Origin: Bacillota bacterium
GTDB lineage: Bacteria > Bacillota > Limnochordia > Limnochordales > Limnochordaceae
Assembly (NCBI GenBank): GCA_017577405.1
Contig: PIUA01000024.1
Coordinates: forward strand, 1-64,000
DNA length: 64,000 bases
Direction: 5' to 3'
Numbering within the stretch: position 1 is the stretch's first letter; the number at the start of each line of letters is the position of its first letter. This document shows, piece by piece, positions 31,792-40,667 of the stretch. The notes beneath the pieces are model-generated. The model was not told where the DNA came from and ran no database searches. It saw nothing but the letters and a program-made list of their open reading frames with translations. Both the position numbers and the translations under genes were made by a program.

Positions 31792-32318
31792 GGGGCCACC
31801 TCCTGGCGGAGGAGCTCCTCCCGGTCGATCTCCACCGCGACGGGCTCCTCCTCCCCCTCCCGCTCCTCCTCCCGGAAAAGGCGGGTCGCCCGGTCCACGA
31901 TGAGGATCCCGTCCAGGTGGTCGATCTCGTGCTGGAGCGCCCGGGCCAGAAGGCCGTCGGCCTCCACCCGGAAGGGCCGGCCCTCCAGATCCAGAGCCTC
32001 CACGGTCACCTGGGCCGCCCGTTCGACGTAGGCGGTGATCTTGGGGATGCTGAGGCACCCCTCCACATCCACCGCCGTCCCCTCCCGGGCGACGATGACC
32101 GGGTTGAAGAGGGTGATGAGCCCGTCCCCCACATCGACCACCGCCAGACGGACCCCCTTCCCCACCTGGGGCGCGGCCAGGCCCACACCGTTGGCCGCGT
32201 ACATGGTCTCAGCCATATCCTGCGCCAGGCGGGCCAGCTTCTTGGTCACCCGGGTGACGGGCTTGGCTGGCCGCCGCAAAACCGGGTCGGGATAGAGACG
32301 GATCTCCCGCACCGCCAC
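31788..32318 (-). CDS. def: Peptide deformylase
   Basis: Removes N-formyl groups from nascent proteins. 176 residues with all three metal motifs: GVGLAAPQ, EGCLS (Cys ligand) and HEIDHLDG (two His ligands). The GTG at 32318 has GGAGGTGGGAG upstream; the frame is open to 32348. An acidic C-terminal extension (about residues 147-176) goes beyond the core enzyme. Confidence 0.96.
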   Translation of the reverse strand: MAVREIRLYPDPVLRRPAKPVTRVTKKLARLAQDMAETMYAANGVGLAAPQVGKGVRLAVVDVGDGLITLFNPVIVAREGTAVDVEGCLSIPKITAYVERAAQVTVEALDLEGRPFRVEADGLLARALQHEIDHLDGILIVDRATRLFREEEREGEEEPVAVEIDREELLRQEVAP

Positions 32319-32375
32319 ACTCCCACCTCCGTTCGTCCCCTCACACACTATACCACGGGCCTGGCCGCCGGCCCG

Positions 32376-34592
32376 TCAGAGCAGGCTGACGGGATCCATG
32401 TCCAAGACCGCCTGGCAGCCCCGCCCCATCCGGCGGGCCCGCAGCTCATGGCCCGCCTCCAGAAGATCGTCCAAAGGACCTACCAAGAGGACCTGCCACC
32501 GCCAGTGATCCTTCAGCTTGGCCAAGGGCGCGGGGGCCGGGCCCAGCACCCGGTACCGCTCCCCGGCCCGGCGTGCCTTCAGAGCCTGGGCGACCCCTCG
32601 GGCCTCGGCCTCCACGGCCTGGGCCTGCCGGCCTTGGATCAGGACCCGCAGCAGATGGGTGAAGGGCGGGTACCCCAGCCGCCGCCGGTAGGCCAGCTCC
32701 CGCTGGAAGAAGGCCCCGTAGTCGTGCTCCCGGGCCGCCTGCAGGCTGTAGTGCTCGGGCAGGTAGGTCTGGACCAGGACCTCCCCCGGAAGAAGCCCCC
32801 GCCCCGCCCGGCCCGCCACCTGGGTGATGAGCTGGAAGGCCAGCTCGGCGCCGCGAAAGTCCGGGAAGCGCAGGGAGGTGTCGGCGTCGATCACCCCCAC
32901 CAGGGTGACCCGGGGGAAGTCCAACCCTTTGGCCACCATTTGGGTCCCGACCAGGATGTCCCCTTGGTGGGCTTCGAACCGGCGCAGGATCCGGTCGTGG
33001 GCCCCCTTGCGGGCGGTGGTGTCCGCATCCAGCCGGAGGACCCGGGCGCCGGGCAGGAGGCGGTAAAGCGCCTCCTCCACCTGCTGGGTGCCCACGCCCA
33101 TGCCGCTCAGCTCCGCCCCGCCGCAGGCCGGGCAGGTGCGGGGGACGGGCCGTTCGGTGCCGCAGTAGTGGCACCGGAGGCGGTGGCCCACCTTGTGGTA
33201 GGTGAGGCTCACCTGGCAGTGGGGGCACTCCACCACCGCCCCGCAGATCCGGCAAAGGAGGAAACTCTGGTAGCCCCGGCGGTTGAGGAGGAGGATGGCC
33301 TGCTCTTCCCGCTCCAGGCGGGAGACGAGGGCCCGCTCCAGGGCCCGGCTGAAGAGCCCCTGGTGGCCCTCCTTCAGCTCCTGCCGCAGGTCGATGAGGC
33401 GGACCCGGGGGAGCCTCCGCCCATCCACCCGCTGCCCCATCTCCAGCCGCAGGATGCGGCCCCGTGTGGAGGCATAATAGCTTTCCAAGGAGGGCGTGGC
33501 GCTCCCCAGGACACAAAGGGCCTTGGCCCGCCGGGCCCGCTCCATGGCCACCTCCCGGGCGTGGTAGCGGGGCGACTCCTCTTGCTTGTACGAGGTGGCG
33601 TGCTCCTCGTCCACCACCACCAGGCCCAGCCGCCGGGTGGGGGCGAAGATGGCCGAGCGGGCCCCCACCACCACCGGGGCCTCGCCCCGGTAGATCTTCC
33701 ACCAGTGATCGTACCGCTCGCCCTCGGACATGCCCGAGTGGAGCATGGCCACCCGCCCGGGGAATCGCCCCTGGAACCGACGCATGGCCTGGGGGGTGAG
33801 GGCGATCTCGGGCACCAGGAGGATGGCCTGCTGCCCCCGGGCCAGGACCCGCTCGATGAGCTGGAGGTAGACCTCCGTCTTGCCGCTCCCCGTCACCCCG
33901 TGGAGGAGAATCGTCTCCCCCGTGCCCAGGCGGGCCTCCGCCTCGGCCACCGCCCGGGCCTGCTCCGCGGTCAGCTCCACCGGCGGCATAGGCTCCCGCC
34001 AGGCGACGTAGGGGTTCCGCTCCACCGTGATGGGGATCGCCTCGATCAGCCCCTTGGCCGCCAGGCTCCGGGCGGCAGAGGGGCCGCACGCTTCGGCCAG
34101 CTCCCGGGCGGTCCGGGGCTCATCGGGGTGTTCCAGCAGGAGTGCCAGAGCCTGCCGCTGGCGCGGCGCCCGGGAGAGCTTGTCCAGCGCGGCCCGGGCC
34201 TCCTCGGGCGGGACGGCCAGCCGGTAGGCCAGCACTTCCCGGGGCCGGGCCGACTGACCGGGATCCACCCGCTGGCCCGGCGGCATGAACAGGGCCAGCA
34301 CCTGCCCCAGGGGGGCCAGATACCGGCGGGCGATCCAGCGGGCCAGCTCCAGCTCGTCGGGGCCGATGAGGGGCTCCGGGTCCAAGACCGCGGCCACCTC
34401 CCGCAACGGCCGGGCCGGCGGCCCCTCCCGGAGGGCGACCACCCACCCTTGAACGGCTCGGTTCCGCACGGGCACCCGGACCCGGATCCCGGGGCGGAGC
34501 CGGCCGGCCAGGCGGGCGGGGATGGCGTAGTCCAGCACCTCCAACCCGCCGGGCAGGGGCAGGTCGACCGCCACCTCCACATACCCGGACAC
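32376..34592 (-). CDS. priA: Primosomal protein N' (PriA helicase)
   Basis: Restarts stalled replication forks. 738 residues: N-terminal 3'-binding domain (VEVAVDLPLPGGLEVLDYAI), Walker A GVTGSGKTEVY, DEEH box VVVDEEHATSYKQ, GSATPSLES, and the zinc ribbon (CRICG, CPHC, CHYCG, CPAC) inserted before helicase motif V. GTG start at 34592 after GAGGGGGGA. It follows rpoZ and precedes def, as in Bacillus. Confidence 0.97.
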   Translation of the reverse strand: MSGYVEVAVDLPLPGGLEVLDYAIPARLAGRLRPGIRVRVPVRNRAVQGWVVALREGPPARPLREVAAVLDPEPLIGPDELELARWIARRYLAPLGQVLALFMPPGQRVDPGQSARPREVLAYRLAVPPEEARAALDKLSRAPRQRQALALLLEHPDEPRTARELAEACGPSAARSLAAKGLIEAIPITVERNPYVAWREPMPPVELTAEQARAVAEAEARLGTGETILLHGVTGSGKTEVYLQLIERVLARGQQAILLVPEIALTPQAMRRFQGRFPGRVAMLHSGMSEGERYDHWWKIYRGEAPVVVGARSAIFAPTRRLGLVVVDEEHATSYKQEESPRYHAREVAMERARRAKALCVLGSATPSLESYYASTRGRILRLEMGQRVDGRRLPRVRLIDLRQELKEGHQGLFSRALERALVSRLEREEQAILLLNRRGYQSFLLCRICGAVVECPHCQVSLTYHKVGHRLRCHYCGTERPVPRTCPACGGAELSGMGVGTQQVEEALYRLLPGARVLRLDADTTARKGAHDRILRRFEAHQGDILVGTQMVAKGLDFPRVTLVGVIDADTSLRFPDFRGAELAFQLITQVAGRAGRGLLPGEVLVQTYLPEHYSLQAAREHDYGAFFQRELAYRRRLGYPPFTHLLRVLIQGRQAQAVEAEARGVAQALKARRAGERYRVLGPAPAPLAKLKDHWRWQVLLVGPLDDLLEAGHELRARRMGRGCQAVLDMDPVSLL

Positions 34593-34611
34593 GTGCCGTC
34601 CCCCCTCGCAC

Positions 34612-34640
34612 CCACAAAGAACGGGCTCCCCGAGGAGCCC
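34612..34640 (-). terminator. Hairpin between rpoZ and priA
   Basis: Perfect 7-base stem GGGCTCC / GGAGCCC with a 4-base loop, followed on the minus strand by GTTCTTTGTG. Partial terminator or attenuator downstream of rpoZ; the U tract is weak. Confidence 0.5.
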
Positions 34641-34672
34641 GCGAAAGCGGCTTCGCGCCGATGGAGCCTGTT

Positions 34673-34897
34673 CTAGGAAAGGGAGCTGTCTCCTTCCAGG
34701 CTGGCCTCCAGCTTGTCTTCCTTTATTTCATGGAGCGCGATGGTGACCGGCTTGGGCGGGGTCTTCCCGTCGAAGTTGCCCGCTCGGGGCGGGTCCCCGT
34801 CCAGAAGCTGACGGGCCCGGCGAGCCGTCGCCACCACCAAGGCGTACCGGCTCGGGAGCTTATCCTTGATCTCCTCCAGCTTGGGCTGACCCATCAT
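34673..34897 (-). CDS. rpoZ: RNA polymerase omega subunit
   Basis: Small assembly subunit of RNA polymerase. 74 residues with the core SRYALVVATARRARQLLDG. I take the ATG at 34897 because GGAG precedes it by about 6 bases; an ATG at 34912 is possible. Either way the start lies inside the 3' end of gmk (38-53 base overlap). The gmk-rpoZ pair is conserved in Bacillota. Confidence 0.93.
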   Translation of the reverse strand: MMGQPKLEEIKDKLPSRYALVVATARRARQLLDGDPPRAGNFDGKTPPKPVTIALHEIKEDKLEASLEGDSSLS

Positions 34898-35582
34898 CGA
34901 TGGCTCTCCCATGACCGATCCGTCCCCCCTTGCGCAAGATCTCGACCCACTGAGCCCACGGGTTCCGCACCCGCTTCAGGCGCTCGGCCCTGACGATGGC
35001 CTCCAGGGCCTGGGCCGCCCGCTCCACATCATCGTTGATAATCACGTAATCGTAATCGGCCACCGCCTCCAGCTCCTGCCAGGCGGTCCGGAGGCGGCCC
35101 TCGATGCTTTCGCGGCTTTCGGTCCCCCGCTGGGTGAGCCGCCGGCGGAGCTCCTCCAGGGAGGGCGGGAGCAGGAAGACCCGGACCGCGCCCGGCCAGT
35201 TCGCCTTCACCTGCGCGCTCCCCTGGACGTCGATGTCCATGATCACCGTCTCGCCCCGGGCCACCCGCTCGGCCACGAAGGCCTTCGGAGTGCCGTAGCG
35301 GTACCCGCAAAACCACGCCCACTCGAGGAACTCCCCGGCCGCCACCCGCCGGTCAAACTCCTCGTCGGTCAGGAAGTAATAGTCCACCCCATCCCGCTCG
35401 CCGGCGCGAGCGGGGCGGGTGGTGCAGGAGACGGAGTAGACCAGACCCTCCACCCGGGAGAGGACCCGGTTCAACACCGTGTTCTTCCCTGCGCCCGAGG
35501 GAGCGCTCAAGACCACCAGAAACCCTGGGGAACCTCCCTGGGAACCGTCGCCGCCCCTCACCCTCGTCCGACCACCCGACAT
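34860..35582 (-). CDS. gmk: Guanylate kinase
   Basis: GMP to GDP. 240 residues, longer than the usual 200 because of a Gly/Arg-rich N-terminal extension and a C-terminal tail that overlaps rpoZ. P-loop APSGAGKNT (Asn where Gly or Ser is usual), GMP site SCTTRPARAGERDGVDYYF, MDIDVQG. Start ATG at 35582, immediately after remA. Confidence 0.95.
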   Translation of the reverse strand: MSGGRTRVRGGDGSQGGSPGFLVVLSAPSGAGKNTVLNRVLSRVEGLVYSVSCTTRPARAGERDGVDYYFLTDEEFDRRVAAGEFLEWAWFCGYRYGTPKAFVAERVARGETVIMDIDVQGSAQVKANWPGAVRVFLLPPSLEELRRRLTQRGTESRESIEGRLRTAWQELEAVADYDYVIINDDVERAAQALEAIVRAERLKRVRNPWAQWVEILRKGGRIGHGRAIDDGSAQAGGDQG

Positions 35583-35586
35583 CACC

Positions 35587-35856
35587 TCAGGCGTTGGTCG
35601 CCTCGACGGCCTGCTCTTTGGCTGCGAGGCGGTTGGCCACCGTCTCGGGCTGGACGGCCGCGAGGATCACATGCTCCGAATCGGTGATGATCACCGCGCG
35701 GGTCCGGCGCCCGTAGGTGGCATCGATCAACTGGCCTTGCTGGCGGGCCTCTGCGATGATCCGCTTGATGGGGGCCGATTCGGGACTCACGATGGCGACG
35801 ATCCGGTTGGCGGAGACGATGTTGCCAAAGCCGATGTTGACCAGCCTGGTCTCCAT
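35587..35856 (-). CDS. remA: RemA-family extracellular-matrix regulator (DUF370)
   Basis: 89 residues, typical RemA length. N terminus [31 protein letters not shown]; the DNA-contacting Arg-rich stretch [15 protein letters not shown] is intact. RemA is a DNA-binding activator of matrix genes in Bacillus. Located in the conserved yicC-remA-gmk-rpoZ-priA order. Confidence 0.97.
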   Translation of the reverse strand: METRLVNIGFGNIVSANRIVAIVSPESAPIKRIIAEARQQGQLIDATYGRRTRAVIITDSEHVILAAVQPETVANRLAAKEQAVEATNA

Positions 35857-35868
35857 GGGGATGCCTCC

Positions 35869-36759
35869 TTACTCCAGGTTCTGGACCTGCTCCCGCATCC
35901 GCTCCAGCTCCGTCTTCACGTCGACGACCCAGGATGCGATCTGGCCGTCCTGGGCCTTCGATCCCACCGTGTTGGTCTCCCGCAGCAGCTCCTGCAGGAG
36001 GAAGTCCAACCTGCGGCCGACGGGTCCACCCTGCCCCAGAGTCCGCTCGAACTCCACCAGATGGCTTCTCGCCCGGACCAACTCTTCCGAGATGTCGACA
36101 CGCTCGGCAAAGAGAAGAACCTCGGCCTCCAAGCGGCCCGGATCCAGGTCACCCCGCTGGATCAGACCCTCCACCCGCTCGCTCAGCCGGCTCCGGTACT
36201 GGGCCACCATGCGGGGGGCGGCCTCGGCCATCTGGTTCACCAAGGCGCTCACCCGGGCCAGCCGCTGGCGCAAGTCCTGGGCCAGTCGCTCGCCCTCGGT
36301 CCGGCGCATGGCCACCAGCTGCTCCAGGGCCTCATCGAGCACCGGGCTCAGGGAGGCCCAGAGCCGTTCCAGATCGGGAGCCGCCTCCTCCACCACCAAC
36401 ACGCCGGGCTGCTGGAGCACAAACTCGAGAGAGGGTCCGGGGCCGCCCCAAATGGCCGCCGCCTCCCTGGCCGCCTCCAGGTAGGCCTGCAGGAGTTCGT
36501 GGTTGACGGAAACCGTCCGGCTGGTCGTCTCGTCGGCCTGGGGCTTGGCGACGACCGTCACCTCAACCCGGCCCCGGGTCAGGTACGAGGCCACCCGCTC
36601 CCGCACAGCCGGTTCCAGGCCGGCCAGGCCGTGGGGCAGGCGGATGCTCAGATCCAAGTACCGGTGATTGACGGACCGGACCTCAACCCAGAACGGCGCC
36701 TCCCCCGAGCCGCCCGCCCGTCCGAAGCCGGTCATGCTGTGCAGGGCCAGCTCTCTCAC
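35869..36759 (-). CDS. yicC: YicC/YloC-family endoribonuclease
   Basis: YicC-type RNase implicated in small-RNA turnover. 296 residues: opening SMTGFGRA, then VEVRSVNHRYLDLSIRLP and the C-terminal RRLDFLLQELLRETNTVGSKA, all family marks. GTG start at 36759; an ATG at 36735 (MTGFGRA) is a possible later start. The promoter -10 box lies only 12 bases upstream, so the mRNA would have almost no leader. First gene of a long operon. Confidence 0.94.
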   Translation of the reverse strand: MRELALHSMTGFGRAGGSGEAPFWVEVRSVNHRYLDLSIRLPHGLAGLEPAVRERVASYLTRGRVEVTVVAKPQADETTSRTVSVNHELLQAYLEAAREAAAIWGGPGPSLEFVLQQPGVLVVEEAAPDLERLWASLSPVLDEALEQLVAMRRTEGERLAQDLRQRLARVSALVNQMAEAAPRMVAQYRSRLSERVEGLIQRGDLDPGRLEAEVLLFAERVDISEELVRARSHLVEFERTLGQGGPVGRRLDFLLQELLRETNTVGSKAQDGQIASWVVDVKTELERMREQVQNLE

Positions 36760-36770
36760 CTCTTCCCGGT

Positions 36771-36776
36771 ATTATA
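36771..36776 (-). promoter_or_regulatory. Extended -10 promoter of the yicC operon
   Basis: TGCTATAAT on the minus strand (consensus TATAAT with upstream TG). No good -35 is seen; an extended -10 can work without one. The predicted transcription start is about 5-7 bases before the yicC GTG, giving a nearly leaderless transcript. Confidence 0.65.
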
Positions 36777-36812
36777 GCACACATTTGGGCGTCCTGGGTC
36801 CGTATCGCCTCC

Positions 36813-39575
36813 CTAGATCCGTTTTGGGGCCCCGATCCGGACCGCTCGCCCCTTCTCGACCTCCCCCCGCCCCACCTCCCAGGCGTGGCGGGCCAGGTCC
36901 CAGAGGGCGGGCCAGCCGGCGGCCACCGCCACCACCAGCCACCCGTCAGGCGGGAGCGGCACCGTCTCCAGGGCCCCTTGCAAGAAGGGGAGGGAGAGGG
37001 CCCCCAGCTGGGCTAGCCCCGACAGGGCCACCGCCGCCACCAGCCACCGGTTGCTCCCCAGGGGCCGCTCCAGCGGGTCGAGGCGCTCAGAGCGAGCGGA
37101 GAAGACGTAGACCAACTGCGCGGTGACCAGGGCGGTGAAGGCGGTGGTCCGGGCGACGGTCAGATCATGGCCGGCCGTCAGCATCCAGAGAAAGGCGGCC
37201 AGGGCACTGAGGCCGATGGCGGTCGCTCGGCCCAGAAGCTGCCGCCCCAGCCCCCCGCCCAGCACCCCCTCCCCCGGCGGGCGGGGCGGCCGCTCCATCA
37301 GCCCGGGGGACGGGGGCTCCATGCCTAAGGCGATGGCCGGCAGGCCGTCGGTCACCAGGTTCATCCAGAGGATCTGGAGGGGGGTGAGGGGCAGGGGCAG
37401 CCCCAGAAGGGTGGCGCCCAGCATGACCAGCACCTCCCCCGCATTGCACCCCAAGAGGTAGCGCATGAAAGTGCGGACGTTCTGGAAGAGCCCCCGCCCC
37501 TCCTCCACCGCGGCCAGGATGGTGTCGAAGCGGTCGTCGGTCAGGACGACGGAGGCCGCCTCCCGGGTCACCTCCACCCCGCAGCGCCCCATGGCGATGC
37601 CCACATCCGCCTCCTTGATGGCCGCCGCATCGTTCACCCCGTCCCCCGTCATGGCCACCCGGGCGCCGCACTTCTGCAAAGCCTTCACCAGCTGGACCTT
37701 GTGGCGAGGGGCCACCCGGGCAAAGACGGAGCGCTCCCGGACCAGCCGCCGGAGCTCGGCCTCATCCAGGCCATCCAGCATCCGGCCCAAGACCGCCTCC
37801 TCACCGGGCTGGAGGATGCCCAGCTCCCGGGCCACCGCCTCGGCCGTCCGGGGGTGGTCCCCAGTCACCATGAGGGTCCGGATGCCCGCCCGGCGGGCCC
37901 GTTCCAGCTCGGCCCGCACCTCCTCCCGGGGCGGGTCGTACATGCCCACCAGCCCCAGGAGGATGAGGCCCGTCTCGGCCCCCTCCTGGTTGGGCAGGAC
38001 CCCCATCGGCAGGCGCTTGTAGGCCAGGGCCAGCACCCGCAAGGCGGCCCCGCTCATGGTCTCCGCCTTGGCCAGCCAGCGGCGCCGTCCCGTCGCGCTC
38101 AAGGGGACAGGCCCACCCCGTTGCTCCACCCGGTCCGCCTGGGCCAGCACCGACTCGGGCGCCCCCTTGCAGAGCACCAGCCGCTCGCCCCCGAGATCGA
38201 CCACCACCGACATCCGCTTCCGATCGGAGTCGAAGGGGAACTCGGCCCGCTCTTCGGCCTGAGCTCGCCATACCTCGGGGGGGCGGCCCGCTTTCCCGCT
38301 GAGGACGAGGAGGGCGATCTCGGTGGGATCACCCCAGACCTCCAGGCCGCCAGGCCCCTCTCCCCTGGGAGCCTGAGCCTCCAGGCCCGCCGCGGGCAGG
38401 CGGGCTCGGTTGCAGAGGACAGCCACCTGCAGGAGCCGCTCCAGGCCCGGCCGGCTCGAAAGCTGGACGGGCCGCCCCCGATCCAGGACCTGGCCCGGGG
38501 CCTCATAGCCAATCCCCGTCACCTCCAGGCTGCCGTCGGCCAGCTCCACCCGGGTGACGGTCATCTCGTTCCGGGTGAGGGTGCCCGTCTTGTCGGAGCA
38601 GATGGTGGTGATGGTGCCCAGGGTCTCCACCGCCGGCAGGCGCCGGACGATGCAGTTGCGGCGGATCATCCGCTGCACGCCTAAGGCCAAGGCCACCGTC
38701 ACCGCCGCGGGCAAGCCCTCGGGGATGACGGCCACCGCCAAGGAGACCCCGGTGAGGAACATCTCGTAGGCCGAAAGCCCCCGGGCGATCCCCACGGCCG
38801 TGACCAGGGTGACCAGGCCCAGGGAGACGGCCACCAGCACCCGGCCCAGCTCCTGGGCCCGCTCCTGCAGGGGGGTGGACTCGGGGCCTGCCCGCCGAAT
38901 GAGGGCGGCGATCTCCCCCATCTCCGTCTGGCTGCCCGTGGCCACCACCACCGCCTCCGCCCGGCCCCGGGTGACCAGGGTCCCCATGTAGAGCAGGTTG
39001 GGCCGGTCGGCCACCTCCTCCTCGCCCCGGCCGAGCCAGTCGGCCCGTTTGGCCACGGGCACCGACTCCCCCGTGAGGAGCGACTCGTCCACCTCCAGCC
39101 CCCAGGCCTCCAGGAGCCGGAGGTCGGCGGGAATCCGGTCGCCCGCCTCCACCTGGACCCGGTCGCCCGGCACCAGCTGGGTGGCGGGCAGGCGGAGAAG
39201 CCGGCCCTGCCGGATTACCCGGGCCTGGGGCGCGGCCAGGGCCCGCAAGGCCTCCAGGGAACGCTCGGCCCGGAACTCCTGGAAGAAGCCCAAGACCGCG
39301 TTGAGGAGCATGATGGCCAGGATGGCCACCGCATCGGCCCGCTCGCCCAAGGCCCAGCTGACCAGGGCGGCGGTGCCCAGGACGGCCATCATCAGATCGG
39401 TGAGCTGGCGGCGGAGGATGGTCCAGGGCCCCGTGGGCTGCTCGGTCGCCAGCCGGTTGGGCCCCACCTGCTCCAGCCGCCGGGCCGCCTCCTCGTTGGT
39501 CAAGCCGTGGACCGGATCCACCCCGAGCTGGGTCAGGAGCCGGTCCAAGGGAACGGTGTGCCAGGATCGCTTCAC
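36813..39575 (-). CDS. P2A-type cation-transporting ATPase (calcium pump family)
   Basis: 920 residues, SERCA/YloB-like. N-terminal cation-ATPase domain, actuator TGES (LLTGESVPV), M4 ion site VAVIPEGLPAAVT, phosphorylation Asp328 in CSDKTGTLT, nucleotide-domain KGAPE, hinge TGDGVNDAAAIKEADVGIAMG, and M6 NLVTDGLPA. About ten membrane helices. PEGLPA plus the M6 Asn/Asp suggest Ca2+ or possibly Mn2+ efflux; the ion is not certain. GTG start at 39575 with GGGGAGGG. In Bacillus yloB also sits beside yloA (rqcH) and yloC (yicC), exactly the neighbours here. Confidence 0.93.
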   Translation of the reverse strand: MKRSWHTVPLDRLLTQLGVDPVHGLTNEEAARRLEQVGPNRLATEQPTGPWTILRRQLTDLMMAVLGTAALVSWALGERADAVAILAIMLLNAVLGFFQEFRAERSLEALRALAAPQARVIRQGRLLRLPATQLVPGDRVQVEAGDRIPADLRLLEAWGLEVDESLLTGESVPVAKRADWLGRGEEEVADRPNLLYMGTLVTRGRAEAVVVATGSQTEMGEIAALIRRAGPESTPLQERAQELGRVLVAVSLGLVTLVTAVGIARGLSAYEMFLTGVSLAVAVIPEGLPAAVTVALALGVQRMIRRNCIVRRLPAVETLGTITTICSDKTGTLTRNEMTVTRVELADGSLEVTGIGYEAPGQVLDRGRPVQLSSRPGLERLLQVAVLCNRARLPAAGLEAQAPRGEGPGGLEVWGDPTEIALLVLSGKAGRPPEVWRAQAEERAEFPFDSDRKRMSVVVDLGGERLVLCKGAPESVLAQADRVEQRGGPVPLSATGRRRWLAKAETMSGAALRVLALAYKRLPMGVLPNQEGAETGLILLGLVGMYDPPREEVRAELERARRAGIRTLMVTGDHPRTAEAVARELGILQPGEEAVLGRMLDGLDEAELRRLVRERSVFARVAPRHKVQLVKALQKCGARVAMTGDGVNDAAAIKEADVGIAMGRCGVEVTREAASVVLTDDRFDTILAAVEEGRGLFQNVRTFMRYLLGCNAGEVLVMLGATLLGLPLPLTPLQILWMNLVTDGLPAIALGMEPPSPGLMERPPRPPGEGVLGGGLGRQLLGRATAIGLSALAAFLWMLTAGHDLTVARTTAFTALVTAQLVYVFSARSERLDPLERPLGSNRWLVAAVALSGLAQLGALSLPFLQGALETVPLPPDGWLVVAVAAGWPALWDLARHAWEVGRGEVEKGRAVRIGAPKRI

Positions 39576-39721
39576 AAGGGAACCCTCCCCGCGGGGCTCC
39601 GGGGCCCCGGGCAGGCTCGTCTCAGGCCGCCCATCAGGAGGCTTATGCGCCGGTCAGGGAGGGAATGTCCACAGGGGAATCTTCGGGAAGCTCCACGGAA
39701 CGCTGGGGGAGAGGAGCGAGG

Positions 39722-40420
39722 CTACAACCCCAGCTGGGCCGCCCGCCGGTAGGCGTGCTCCGCCCGGTCGGTCAGGGCCAGCATCTCGTAGACCTGGGCC
39801 AGGGCCAGCTGCAGCTCCGCCGACCACGGATCGATCCGGGCCCCCAGCTCCAGCACCTCGCGGGCCTCGTCCGCCCGGCCCAGGCTGGCCAGCACCTGCC
39901 CTTCCAAGAGGTAGACCCGGCTCACCCCCGGCCCCGCGGCCCGGGCGGCCCGGAGCGGCTCCAGGGCCTCCTCCCGCCGGCCCTGGCTCAGGAGGGCTTC
40001 GGCCAGGGTGAGCTGGCCCAGGGCGAGCCCCGGGTGGTCGGCCAGGACCTGCCGGCTGAGGGCCTCCGCCTGGTCCACCTGGTTCAGCTCCAGCAGGAGC
40101 CGCCCCACCAAGACCTGGAGGTGGGGCCGGTACGTCTCGGGGAGGCCGGAGAGGAGCCCGTCCAAGGTGGCGTGGGCCGCCTCCAAGCGCCCGCCGGCCC
40201 ACTGCATCAAGCCCAGCATGAGGCGGGCTTCGTGATCGTGGGGATCGGCGGCCGCGGCCTCCACCAGCTGCTCCCCCGCATGGGTCCACCCCCGGGCATA
40301 GGACTCCAACCCCAGGAGGAAGGATGCCTGCACGGCCCCAACCAAAGGCGCGCCCCAGGTGGAGAGCCCCACGAGCCAGATCATCACCCGGGCCAGCCAC
40401 CGGCCCCAGGCACGCCGCAT
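39722..40420 (-). CDS. Membrane-anchored TPR protein
   Basis: 232 residues. N-terminal hydrophobic segment (about 8-33: RWLARVMIWLVGLSTWGAPL) acts as signal anchor, then about five tetratricopeptide repeats (for example ARLMLGLMQWAGGRLEAAH, LTLAEALLSQGRREEALEPL, LELALAQVYEM-like last repeat). ATG at 40420 with GAGAGGTGAG upstream. Faces outward most likely; scaffold role inferred only from TPRs. Divergent from rqcH. Confidence 0.82.
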   Translation of the reverse strand: MRRAWGRWLARVMIWLVGLSTWGAPLVGAVQASFLLGLESYARGWTHAGEQLVEAAAADPHDHEARLMLGLMQWAGGRLEAAHATLDGLLSGLPETYRPHLQVLVGRLLLELNQVDQAEALSRQVLADHPGLALGQLTLAEALLSQGRREEALEPLRAARAAGPGVSRVYLLEGQVLASLGRADEAREVLELGARIDPWSAELQLALAQVYEMLALTDRAEHAYRRAAQLGL

Positions 40421-40667
40421 CCGCCTCACCTCTCCCCGAGGCTTCGCCAGCGGCAGCCTTGCTCCTGCCGGCTCAGCCCGGGGGATGGACCCATCCTCCG
40501 GACCATCCGCCCCCGACGGCGCCGCCCTGGCCGTCCGGACATTCCCCAGGCTCTGGGCCACCAGGGGAGGGGGCGGCCGGTGTGGAACTCCCTTTCCGGC
40601 CTGGCGGCCCGAGGGAACTGGGCCGCGACCGGGCAGGCTGCCGATGGGACGGTGAGGAGGGATCCCC

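Noticed and set aside
31917-34676. 919-codon open frame on the plus strand
   Set aside because: Antisense to def and priA, which carry full catalytic motifs; composition typical of a shadow frame.
40421-40667. Promoters between the TPR gene and rqcH
   Set aside because: Looked for SigA hexamers on both strands and saw none worth reporting; the region is uniformly GC-rich.
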